Assembly (NCBI GenBank): GCA_002205965.3
Contig: NADL03000623.1
Coordinates: forward strand, 1,423,167-1,487,166
From: Kappaphycus alvarezii
Taxonomy: Eukaryota > Rhodophyta > Florideophyceae > Gigartinales > Solieriaceae
Direction: 5' to 3'
DNA length: 64,000 bases
Of the stretch, positions 8,363 through 18,269 are shown in pieces. The stretch's first letter is position 1; each line of letters begins with the position of its first letter. The notes under the pieces are model-generated. The model was given only the letters and a program-made list of their open reading frames with translations, had not been told where the DNA came from and searched no databases. The position numbers and the translations under genes are program-made.

Positions 8363-10959
8363 TTATGGACTACTGAGTCCAAAAATAAATTTAAAGATTG
8401 AATATTCTAAAATTAGTGCTTCTTAAGCCATTCTAACCTCGAAAGGTGTACTTTTGCTATATTTTTTACCCTAGTATGCCCCTTGTTCCAACATTCCCTG
8501 ATGGCCTTCCTACACCCCTTCTCCGTACCATGCAGACCTCCCACACCGCCGACGCAATCTCAAGACTACTGCCTATTTTTACGACAATGAGTGTGGAGTG
8601 CGAGCCTGATAGCTCAGAGGGATCTACACAGGGAGCGGAGGAGCTTTGTCAGAGAGATGTTAGTGCCAATGAGTTGCTTGATCCGCAGTTAGAAAGCATG
8701 GGAAATGAGGACGATAATGATGACGTCCCGGTTGTCCATCTACCTGCCGCTGTTCCAGCAAGAAAAAGGGCAAAAAACAAACCAGAAGAACGAGAATGGA
8801 CAGCAATTCCCATTTTCCTCAAACGATTCCATTGTTTGAACCGATAGACATGTTTCCATCCCAACGTCCCGCTACTGGTAAGCCCAATCCGCTAACACTA
8901 GAAACAGCTTTAAATCCAACCCACTTGGGCTTTTTTAAATGTTCGTGTCTACAGGAAAAATTCAGAATATTGCAAAAAACACAAACGTTTACGCAGCTAT
9001 TAAATCGCTTGGTGCAAGACGCCCTTGGATGGGCAAAGGCGCCTCGGAAATAGGAAGCTTTACTGGTATTTGCTTGTACACGGGAGTTTACAATTATCCT
9101 CGAATCGAAGAATATTAGGACAACAGCTGTCAAGCACCAAATCATTCAATTACAAAGTACATGTCGCTTCAGCGGTTTCAGCAAATCAAGCGCTATCGTC
9201 ACATATGCAATCCGAGAGGTGACAACAGAAAAGCGCATTTCTTTGACAAAGTGCAGCCATTTTTTGACCCTATCATGTGGTCTTCTAGAAGGCTCTGGAT
9301 ACCTGGCGTAAACTTAAGTGCGGGTGACATGATGGATATTAGTTACGGTTGGACAAACGAAACTGTACGAATGAGAAACGAACCGATAGGATCAGGATTT
9401 GAAATATGGGCAATGTGTGACTCCGGCTACATGTTTTATGCTTTTCCTCATTCAAATAGAAAGCCGTGGAAACATTGTATGGATTACCAGGGTGTTATTC
9501 CTCTCCTTTCAGCCGTGGTTGGCCGGCTATCTGATGTGCTACTTAGATATTTACCTGGATTTGTTGGGATCGTCAAGTGTTTGATATTCATGGACAATCT
9601 ATTTTCCTCTCCTAAACTCTTTCATATGCTACAGGAGAATAAAATTAGGGCTAAGGGGACTTTTCGTTCAAATCCTTCATGGTTTCCTAAATATCTCACG
9701 ATCAGGGGTCGGGAAAACGTTCGTCTTAACTGGAATACACTTGGCGCTGATGTCTGTGAGAACGGGATGGTGCTTGCGTTTACATGGATTGACATTGGGC
9801 CCATTCAGATGTTATCTAGAGTACACAGGCTTGGGATGATCACACTGTTGTTCGGTTACGAAAGCGTCCCAGACTGACGTATACTAATGGAGCTAAAGTG
9901 CGGCAGGTTTTTAGGAATTCCGCTACAAAACACCTTCCAATTCCCCTCATACTTGATGACTACAATCTTAATATGGGTGTAGTTGATACTGCAGACCAGC
10001 TTCGTTCAGTTTACACATCTCATATGGCTTCGCGCCGCTCGTTTATGCCTTTATTCTTTTGGCTACTCAACAGTGCAGGTACCAACAGCTACATTTTGCT
10101 GTGTATGTTGGATGATTCTTTGCAGTGATCCCATGAGCGCTTTACACTTAAAATATCATGGGGCTTAGTGAGAGCCCACACAGCTTCAATTGGGACAGTC
10201 GTTCGCAGTCGTCAGAATATAGGGTCTGAGGATGCTGGAATCGTAGGGAAGAAAAGGGCAATGGCGGGAGGATATGTTACTAGTAAGAACAGGAGCAAAC
10301 CATTTATTTATGTCGGTGATCTCGCTGCCGATCTGGAGGGCTAGAAGCTGGTGGGGGGAAGGATGAGTAAGGGGCGGGCATGCATATCTCGTGGTATGAT
10401 CCAGGAAACTTCGCTGGCAAATAGGACTTTCCATAATCGGTAACCCTCTAAGATACTATGGGCCCCAACCGACCACATTTTTCAAACATTAAAACACCCA
10501 AACATTTCCACCCTTTATTTATGTCCAATGGAGCAACATATTCCAATCCGTGTTTCTACTAAGCGGTGTGGCGAATGCTTCCACTGCCGTCGGAGTGGAA
10601 GTTCCAAAACGGGAAGAGGGAAGTCTTCTTTTCGGTGATCCAGTTGCGGATTGTTCCTTTGCCTAAAAGAGGATCGCAACTGCTTTCTTGACTTCCACAG
10701 TGATGGGCTTCAAGCACGTCGGAAACCCTAAAATTATAAAAAAAACTATGGGTTTTTTCATAATCTGAAAGCATATGTAACACTGAGCGATAAATGCGAA
10801 TCTTAAGCCTATTTGGCCTCAGAACGCCTCATTTTTGCATAAAATACCTTTTATTTGCCCAAAAGTCGTAATTTTAAGAAAAGCCAGTAGTTTTAAAGTT
10901 AAAAAACTGCACATTTTATACCAGATCTTTATTTGACTTCTGGACTACATAGTCCACAA
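8363..10959 (+). mobile_element. Decayed piggyBac-like DNA transposon
   Basis: It carries a piggyBac-type transposase reading frame (see next entry). Candidate imperfect terminal inverted repeats are TTATGGACTACTGAGTCC at 8363-8380 and, reversed at 10942-10959, TTGTGGACTATGTAGTCC, continuing with AT-rich similarity inward. A clean TTAA duplication, usual for piggyBac, is not visible at these ends, so the exact boundaries are uncertain. The element is wedged between copia-1 (ends 8331) and copia-2 (starts 11013). Confidence 0.65.
8476..10730 (+). pseudogene. piggyBac-like transposase (DDE_Tnp_1_7), frameshifted
   Basis: Met codons at 8476 or 8587 begin an acidic N-terminal region (ELLDPQLESMGNEDDNDD) ending in a KRAKNK basic patch. 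After frame changes, YMSLQRFQQIKRYRHICNP starts the core (about 9158). It continues with LSAGDMMDISYGWTNETVRM, GFEIWAMCDSGYMF, IFMDNLFSSPKLF, MVLAFTWIDIGPIQMLS, KVRQVFRNSATKHLPIPL (frame shift at about 9870) and DYNLNMGVVDTADQLRS (about 9958). A C-terminal Cys-rich block with RCGECFHCRR and CFLDFH, broken by a TGA, lies at about 10565-10725. These are the ordered landmarks of piggyBac transposases. The first catalytic Asp appears changed to Gly (SAGDMM for S-x-DE-MM). The gene is dead. Confidence 0.85.
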
Positions 10960-11012
10960 TCACTTACAGATCAGGGGATAGTGTACTGTAAAGTATACTG
11001 TATGTATAGTAC

Positions 11013-11427
11013 TGTGGTTTCGCCCCAGAGATGAGCGGGGGCGAGAGCCGAATCTCGACCAATTGGTTTGTGCTATACCGAGCACAATAATGGGGGGGGA
11101 AGGAGGCACACAATTTTTGCTGTTGTTGTCGTTTTATTCGTTGATGATTTTGTTGTTGGCGATGGTGTGCAGGATGCAACACCATCACTCTCTTTATACT
11201 GTAGATTACCCTGCCTGAGGTGCCCATGTCAGGAGTATACTGTAGACTAGCTGACAGTATACTGTAGACTAGGTGACAAAATTCAGTACAGTTGCATAGC
11301 CTAACTGACAGTATAAAGCACAGTAAATTAATCTAAAATATATAAATTCTAGTCATTTAACGTAATGAATTGGAACTACTGTCGGTTGGCATTGTCCGCC
11401 TGACCAAAACATCTCCTAATTCTAACA
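11013..11427 (-). repeat. 3' LTR of copia-2
   Basis: 415 bp, against 360 bp for the other LTR. The extra length is a segment around GTGTGCAGGATGCAACACCA and a second copy of a GTATACTGTAGACTAG module. The element-internal side (plus strand 11428 onward) reads TTCCCACCGTCTTTG; its complement gives a purine-rich AGACGGTGGGAA, a fair polypurine tract. Confidence 0.9.
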
Positions 11428-11599
11428 TTCCCACCGTCTTTGTTCGTTTGAATCAATCTAATTTAGCTTTGTCTATCAATTTATTGCTCAATTAGATGAA
11501 AAATGCGACCATCTTGGATGGTGCGGTGTAGAATTGCGTCACTTTTGAATTTTGTTAGAGCGTCAGCAGGGTTGAACTCAGATCGAATAAAGTTGATGT

Positions 11600-12895
11600 T
11601 CTGGAGTTTTTTCGACTTTTAAGAATTCTTAACAGTATTAATATCTATCATGAGACGTCTCTCTCTAGTCGTAGTTGCCCTATTAATGACAGCGAAAAGA
11701 AACAAGCTATCCGTAAACATGATGATAGGAACAGGTCTTAATAACATTTTCTGTAAGTCATGTTTCAATGCGTAGGACATATCGAATGCATCAGCTAATG
11801 CCATAACTTCACTGCCAACTACGGACCTCGTGACACGTTTCGATTTGTGAGATGACCAGTAAAGCGGTTGACACTTGTCAGTTTCATCTACCAAGAAAAT
11901 AAGTTATCCAAGCTGCGATGATCAGCCGATATTTGTAGCGAATGATGCATCGGAGTAAACATGCAAGTAAAGTGATTTCAAATCAAGCTTCGGAAACTTC
12001 AGTCGCATAGAGGTGTCTTTTCTGACGTCCTTTAAGGCTAGATTTATCCTTTTGATATGGTTCTGCGGGTCTCTTTTGAATACGTCTTCCGTAATTTGAG
12101 CGGCTTGGGCGACCCTAAATGAAATGTCAGGCCTCGTGTACGCTATCCAAGCCAGTTTAGCCTTCTATGATTTATACGAACTAAAAGAGGCATCATTGGG
12201 AAGTAATTTGAGCCTCTTTATGTAGTTGGATTGATACACTTCGAAGCCAAATTGTTTTCTTTCGATTTGCGCTCAAGAGAACTGGATGTTATCGTACTCC
12301 CTACGTTTACACTTGAAACGATTTTCGGTTTTCCTTGAGGACTTTCAAAGTGCTCATTCCCAGCTTGAAGTAAATCGTCGACATAGGTTACACAAAGGCC
12401 AGAAAGCTTCTTATCGATTACCTTAAAGAAGAATGATCCGTCATTAGTTGTAGATTCCATTCCAAGATCGGATTTTAAATGTTCGTAAATTGTTGTTCCC
12501 CAGTAATCACCACTGTCAGGGAGTCCGTAGAGTGGCTTAAGAAGCTTAAGCATTGCATCGGGACCAAGCTCAAACTCCTTTGTCGGTTTTACATAGATGT
12601 TTCTGAAGAGTTTCTCGGCGCTTTGCAGATATGCTTGTGTAATATCCGTTTAGAAGAGCTTGAAGCCGAAAATAGATGCAAGTCCAACTAGTATTCTGAT
12701 CGAATGTTGACGAGCAGTGCTAGTGTCATGGACAAGAAATTCTTTCATTTTATCCCTATGACCTTGTACGACGAATCTAGCTTTCCCTACTTCACGATTT
12801 GTACCAGAATCTTTGGTGGCGAGTACAAACCTTCCACCTAGAACATTTGCGTTAGATGGTACTTCATCCTTGCATACTACTTTCCATGTGCGACG
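11600..12895 (-). pseudogene. copia-2 reverse transcriptase / RNase H remains
   Basis: At 12553-12218, LKLLKPLYGLPDSGDYW is followed by GLCVTYVDDLLQAG, the catalytic YVDD box of a Copia RT. At 11894-11619, LYWSSHKSKRVTRSVVGSEV carries the RNase H Glu and is followed by MFTDSLFLFAVI and TTRERRLMIDI, equivalent to TDNKSLFDVI and TSEKRLMLDI in copia-1. Between these blocks the frame is broken by stops and shifts. The enzyme type is clear; the copy is inactive as read. Confidence 0.85.
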
Positions 12896-12900
12896 TTCAA

Positions 12901-14110
12901 TCAGTCCATGATTTCCTTTCGTTTCGCTGGACCGAGCTCAGCTGTGCGTGGATCTTTGGGATGAATAATTTCTGTAAGATGAGTACAGAAGAGGGGACTA
13001 GGGGGGTCGTTTTGAGAACGGAATGGTTTCAACATACTTTGATAGAATTCAGAGGGGGTGGAGAATTCCGAAGGGTCGACAACTTCTTCCCTAATTTCGC
13101 GAAAGTACGGTTTCGCTTGTTGTGTGTTGAAACTTTGAATCATTGAATTTCTCCTTTGAAGATGAACAATTTTGTCATGTAAATCGATAACTGTATAAGG
13201 GCCTATCCATTCCTTATCTTTCTCTCTGAAGATGAGAACTTCGTCACTGGGATAGTAAACTCTGTCCGAAGCAGAAGGGAAATTACTACTTAACGCAGTT
13301 GTAATACGTCTTTCTGCAATGATATTGTTTATTTCCATCATGGCATCGGCAATAATTTTCATGCGTTCACTTTGCTGGGGTAGTCTTGAGTTTAAAACTG
13401 GGAACCTCGGTTGGATTCCAAATACCAGAAATGAAGGTACTAAACCATTTTCTCCAATGGTGTCATTCATGGCTTTGTTAGCAATCTCGAGGAGAAGCTC
13501 CTTTCTGATGTGGGGTTACATTCGATGAACCTTTCGAAAGATACGGCGTAGCCGAGCATGAAGTCGTTCCTCTATACCGAGAGAGTTATGGGCCTCAAAC
13601 CCATAAATTCTAAGTTTGATTCCACATCCATTCAAGATGTCTTTCCATCGGGGAGGGTTAAATACTTATCCTGCGTCGGTCCGAATCTTAGTAGGGTATT
13701 CAGAGTACTTTAAACACCAGGCCTCAAGAAAAGCAAGCCAGATTCCTTCAACACTCTGCTTGTATCCTGAGCTCGGGTCTAAGAAAACGACGCTTGAAAA
13801 ATGAGTGGCTGTATCGATAACATGGAGGACTGGATGATTGTTGATAATCATTAAATCTGCAGATAGTTCGTCACCAAAAACCAGTTCATCTGTATCTTGC
13901 ATGGATACTCTGAAGCGAATGGGAGTAGGGCCAAGACGTTGACATGTATCGCAATGTCGGGAAATTTGTCGAGGATTTTTTACTCTTCCAGTCGGGCCTT
14001 TTTGAGAAGACTCAATAATTTTTGAGTGGAAGGGTGATGGAAATCTCGATGAAGTTTAGTCAGCTCGCTATGGGTAAAGTTGATGACACTTTGGTTCCAT
14101 AGAAGTTAAG
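12901..14110 (-). pseudogene. copia-2 integrase, several frames
   Basis: At the 5' end (about 14080-13980, minus) is LHRDFHHPSTQKLLSLLKKA, the His half of the zinc domain. At 13902-13666 are ADLMIINNHPVLHVIDTATH and KIRTDAG, supplying the two Asp. At about 13600-13530 GFEAHNSLGIEERLHAR supplies the Glu. The frame 13470-12901 holds the C-terminal domain with VLIFREKDKEWIGPYTVIDL. Order and motifs match copia-1 integrase. The frame changes between the pieces make it a pseudogene. Confidence 0.85.
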
Positions 14111-14327
14111 CATGACCATTTTTGCGAAACACAGGCATCTTCCATTGCAGGACTGGATTATACTTAGTGTTTTCCACGTTGTTGAAATAAACCTGTATCC
14201 TGTCAAGTGTGTCAAGCCCAAGCAAGAATATTATATCAGAATTGATTACATCAACCTGGAAAGATATAGGAGATGTAGGCAGAGGGATCAGAATACCAAT
14301 CGAGCCGATAGCACGCTAAACGTGTTG

Positions 14328-14642
14328 TCAAAACCTGTATTGGTTTCTGCTTTTCTTCATCTTGAATTTACTACCCATGAATCTACAATACGCACCGGCT
14401 TGCTGAAGACCAATGACTATTCTTTGAGCACCAGAGTCAATGCATGCCCCTTGCCATTCCGTTTGCCCTTTCAGGCTCAATTTTCTGTGGAAGGCAACCG
14501 TTTCTGCATCAGTCAAGAAAACATCATGGGTATTTATGTGTTTTCGATGAAATTGGATAAGTCGACTGAAGTTAGAACTTATATCGACTCTAGATGGAGT
14601 CCTACTTTTCTGGAGAGCAGTACCGAATGAGAAATTTTTCAT
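14328..14642 (-). pseudogene. copia-2 aspartic protease
   Basis: The frame contains WQGACIDSGAQRIVIGLQQA, a retropepsin active site (DSGA) with the downstream VIGL hydrophobic pair. The residues before it (KLSLKGQTEWQG) and after it (AGAYCRFMG) line up with the decayed protease of copia-1. Unlike copia-1, the catalytic DSG is preserved. The listed Met is probably internal to the polyprotein. Its function would be maturation of Gag-Pol. Confidence 0.7.
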
Positions 14643-14942
14643 ACGGGAGGGTGATTTACTGTTCCTTAAAGAAGATTTTCAGGACCAAAGTCTACACCAA
14701 AGCTCTCTGTATAGAATCCGATGATGTCATTGTGAAAATTTTCAGCCGTAACTGGGATTTCTTGCTCATTGGAGACATTATTTCCTTCATCTTCATTGGA
14801 GCAGTCAATTTTCTCCTCATTGTCGTTGAACGGATCTTCTGCGTCCTCATTATCACTTAACATGGCATCTTCGACTTGTTGACATAGTTCGAAGAGGATT
14901 TGCTCAGCACGACCTGGATTTCTGCTTAATGCATTGCTGACA

Positions 14943-16081
14943 TTATTCATGAAATTCCGAGGCATTATCGAATGAAATGATTTTTGTCTCCACAATTGTT
15001 ACACCGGCGAACATTTCCGAAGCGGTCAAGACCATTTTTGCAAGGTGTATCCTTACGATAGCCATTGGAATGATTGGATTGTTCTTGACGGTGTAGATAT
15101 GACGCGGGAGTAGACGAATGCGATCCTGGTTTACGGAGCTTACCATATGTTCCGTGGTTGAAGTATAGACCAGGAATATTCGGAATTGTCGGAGATGCGT
15201 TCGGTCTCAATGAGGGTTCCGAACGACCAGGAGCTTTGGCATCTCTCTGGTTTCCTTCAATATCTTCATGATTTATCAACTAACTTGAATCCAGAGAAGT
15301 GCACAGCTGTTGAAAATTCCATCGGTGTTTTGCCGATACAGCATTTGCGATTGATGCTTTAGCCCAGAGCGCACCAACGACAGCTTTATAGAGGTACTCG
15401 ACTTTTTCTTCCTCAGATCTGTGCTGCGGGGGCCTTGCGGAGCAAATTTGGTGATTGTCTCCCTTAGTTCTTCCAACGCCTCAGGCACAGTACAACGCTT
15501 GCTTTCGATTACAACGGAAAGTCTTAAGCTTTGAAGGTATTTACGAATTCGATTCTGACGGGTAGAACTATTGTATTCTTCCCTCATAATAGCTACCGCT
15601 TCCGAAAAATTTCACAGCGCCCAAAGATATGCTCACGGTAGAACCGTTTAGCTTCACCTTCGAAACCGTTATGGAAGTATTGCAACTTCTTATCTTTAGG
15701 GAGTTCATAATCCGTGGTGACATCGAGGTAGTTGGATATGTATTCTTTGATATCCTCACCAAGTTTACTTGTAAACTTTTCCGCGTATTTGAAACGAGTT
15801 GCAAGGTTGTGAGCAACCCTCGAATCGTCAGCATAGCGAGATTCCTCATTAACGTGAGAGGTTGAATGGACTTCATTATGTCTTTTCGCACTATCGAGTA
15901 CGGCATATGCTTCGTTCTTATCCAGTTCCGACCAATAAAGCATTGATGGGATTCCCCAGGAAATACGCGAATTTTTCTGGATGCTGAGTTTACTCCAGCC
16001 CTTGTAGTTGCAATTAGTCGCGGAGAAGCCTGAACAGTACCGCAGGGCCAGAAAAAAATCTGTGTTGTAAAGGATTACCAC
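14943..16081 (-). pseudogene. copia-2 Gag
   Basis: The frame 16081-15593 has a Gag-like helical core (ATRFKYAEKFTSKLGEDIKE, KDKKLQYFHNGFEGEAKRFY). Frames further downstream (15587-15276, 15279-14965) carry a Pro/Ser-rich linker and a single knuckle start CNNCGDKNHFIR (about 15000-14965) whose last Cys is lost at a frame change. An acidic stretch (SDNEDAEDPFNDNEEK, about 14870-14810) leads to the protease. The listed start at 16081 may not be the native one. Confidence 0.65.
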
Positions 16082-16286
16082 GGGGAGATCTTCGCGAAGG
16101 CCAATTATCGCATCTTTATGCGAAGATTGCGGGTCGGCATTGATGTAAAGAGATAGAGCAGCTTTAACGTTACAATGTGACGGGGAAATTGGTTTATATG
16201 CGTTAAGGCATTTCTGAATATACTCCAGAGTTACTATCTTGAAGTGCCCCTTTGCAACGGTTCCTGATGATAGAAGAATTTAGTCT

Positions 16287-17030
16287 TTAGGATGTATGGG
16301 GGGTTGGAACTATTGAAAGAATTCCTAAGCGGAGTCGCTCGTTCTTGACGTGCTTCTTGGTGATATGACGGTCGGCGTCAGGCTTGTTGTGGATAGTGAT
16401 ATTGCACAACTCGCAGTGGAAACCCCTCGGGTTTTCAAGTTTCCAGACCTTGTAAATGTGGTCCTTACCTTTGTTGTGGATGTTGAGCTGCAGGTGAGAT
16501 GAAATGTTGGGGTCGCAAGTCTCGCAATGGGCTTGACGTGTCTTGCCCTTCTTCTTCTTTCTGATGCGTTCGTTCGCTACGCGATAGATGTGGTGCGAAA
16601 GCACTTCTTCTATCGGCCTCAGCTGAAGAGAGCTAGAAGCACGGGGACGCGGAGCTGCGGGCGTCGCGGTAGGGACTGTGAGCCTTAGGATTCGGAACGG
16701 TGGGTGTGGGGGAGGAGGAGCATAGGCAGCGGTCGAACGCGGTGCGGGAGGAGGCGGAGTACAGGAAGAGGATGCCGCGGTGACAGGTCGTCCGGAAGGA
16801 AGGGCGGCGCTGTCTAAATTTACTACCGCTGTTGCCGGGGCGGAGAGGATATTTTCACCGGGCGTTGACGTAGGAGAGAAAGAACGTTCTCCCGGTACTT
16901 CCTCCGCGGCGCTAACTGCCTCGTGATCGATGAGAGCAGGGGCCACGTTCCGTTCCTCGTCAGAGTCAAGCTCTGAGCCGAAGAAGTCCTCCAGGTGTTC
17001 ACGTAGAGTAGACACTATGTAGAAACCCAC
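16287..17030 (-). CDS. Zinc-finger protein encoded inside copia-2, upstream of gag
   Basis: Open frame of 247 codons. Residues 1-55 are acidic and contain FFGSELDSDEERN. Residues 60-130 are rich in Pro, Ala and Ser. The C-terminal part has a KKKKGK basic patch followed by two zinc fingers: C-x2-C-x12-H-x5-H (starting HCETCD), the spacing of U1-like/zf-met fingers that often bind double-stranded or structured RNA, and C-x2-C-x12-H-x4-H (starting HCELCN). It lies between the 5' LTR and gag in the same orientation, an unusual place for an ORF in Copia elements. It could be an element-encoded nucleic-acid-binding protein, a captured host gene, or a nested insertion. The ORF is intact while its neighbours are broken. 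Confidence 0.7.
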   Translation of the reverse strand: MGFYIVSTLREHLEDFFGSELDSDEERNVAPALIDHEAVSAAEEVPGERSFSPTSTPGENILSAPATAVVNLDSAALPSGRPVTAASSSCTPPPPAPRSTAAYAPPPPHPPFRILRLTVPTATPAAPRPRASSSLQLRPIEEVLSHHIYRVANERIRKKKKGKTRQAHCETCDPNISSHLQLNIHNKGKDHIYKVWKLENPRGFHCELCNITIHNKPDADRHITKKHVKNERLRLGILSIVPTPHTS

Positions 17031-17564
17031 TGGTCAGCATGTAAGATACCTTTTGTTTACCTGCAATAAAAGCTAGGGCTAACTTACTAGTTATAAGATA
17101 CCCTGCAGCTATACCTAGAACAGCTAGGTGACCAAAGCAAGCTAGAGCTTAAAACAAAAACGCACAAACGGTTAAAGAAATGTAGCAACAGCTTCCAAGA
17201 ACAAAGTAGCCAACCACAACAAGAGAGCCAAGTAGGTTCCTAACCAGTACAAATAACACGTAGAATCACAGCCAGACAGCAACCAGACACAACGTAGGAG
17301 TAGGAAGACCAAGGTGATAAAACACAGCACCGGACCAACACCATAGACCAGTACCAGGGACTCCAGACAGTAAAGAGAAACCAGGAGCGGAAGCAAGACC
17401 AAACACGATACCAACACCAAGACTAAAGCTAAACTAAACCATTTACCACAGACTAACCCTAGCATCAAAACAGCAGAGAAGCAGCAAGAGTTTTCAAAGC
17501 AGCAATTGGGAGGCAATACGATTCAAGTCAGCAGAGCGGGGAGGGCGAAAGTTAAATTCCGGAA
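17031..17564 (-). other. copia-2 5' leader between LTR and zinc-finger ORF
   Basis: No protein-like frame. On the plus strand it is rich in CTAG/AGCTAGG motifs (17070-17150) and short AC-rich runs. Next to the LTR the minus strand reads TTCCGGAATTTAACTTTCG, where the primer-binding site is expected. Long untranslated leaders are normal for LTR elements. Confidence 0.5.
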
Positions 17565-17924
17565 TGTGGTTTCGCCCGGAGATGAGCGGGGGCGAGAGCC
17601 GAATCTCGACCAATTGGTTTGTGCTATACCGAGCACAGTAATGGGGGGGAAGGAGGCACACAATTTTTGCTGTTGTTGTCGTTTTGTTCATTGATGATGT
17701 TGTTGTTGGCGATTATACTGTAGATTACCCTGCCTGAGGTGCCCATGTCAGGAGTATACTGTAGACTAGCTGACAAAATGCAGTACAGTTGCATAGCCCA
17801 ACTGACAGTATAAAGCACAGTAAATTAATCTAAAATATATCAATTCTAGTCATTTAACGTAATGAATTGGAACTACTGTCGGTTGGCATTGTCCGCCTGA
17901 CCAAAACATCTCCTAATTCTAACA
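17565..17924 (-). repeat. 5' LTR of copia-2
   Basis: 360 bp, matching 11013-11427 apart from the extra segments in the latter. It ends CTAATTCTAACA next to GGTAC. Confidence 0.9.
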
Positions 17925-18115
17925 GGTACTGACCTACAGCAGACGCAGGGCAGTATCCTAATACCGTAGTCGAACGCAACTTACAGTTGGATACTGAAAT
18001 AATAAAGCAGCACATGGGAGGATTCGTTCATTCGCTTTTTACTGCAATAATTTCGTTGTGATTTTTCTTCAAATGACTCCGACGAAAGAACCTTTTGATG
18101 TTTTTGTCACTACTG

Positions 18116-18135
18116 TACTGTACATATGTACAGTA
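18116..18135. repeat. Perfect 20-bp GTAC-type palindrome
   Basis: TACTGTACATATGTACAGTA reads the same on both strands. It is one of the cleanest members of the dispersed GTAC-rich motif family of this window. Confidence 0.9.
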
Positions 18136-18269
18136 TGTAAATAATACGGCCTTACGGTATTTTCTTCTATAGGGGGAAATTTGGGGTGTTTTTAATGCAT
18201 GAAAAATATGGTCAGCTGTTCCCTGAGGGATGTCGTGATGGTAAAGGCTTACAATGTAAAGGGTTGGCG

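Larger units (their letters stand above)
11013..17924 (-). mobile_element. Second Ty1/Copia LTR retrotransposon (copia-2), minus strand
   Basis: Direct repeats at 11013-11427 and 17565-17924 start TGTGGTTTCGCCC and end CTAATTCTAACA on the plus strand. The outer flanks are AGTAC (11008-11012) and GGTAC (17925-17929), a 5-bp duplication with one change. Read on the minus strand the order is 5' LTR (17924-17565), leader, zinc-finger ORF, gag, protease, integrase, RT, RNase H, 3' LTR. The coding sequence is split into many short frames. The element is not closely similar to copia-1 at DNA level, but its proteins share motifs with it. Confidence 0.9.

Noticed and set aside
14112..14630. 172-codon plus-strand ORF
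   Set aside because: Antisense to the copia-2 protease (DSGA motif on the minus strand).
16738..16835. Pro/Ala-rich stretch as evidence against the zinc-finger ORF being real
   Set aside because: The two C2H2 fingers have exact spacing and the frame is open for 247 codons, so the ORF was kept despite the low-complexity middle.
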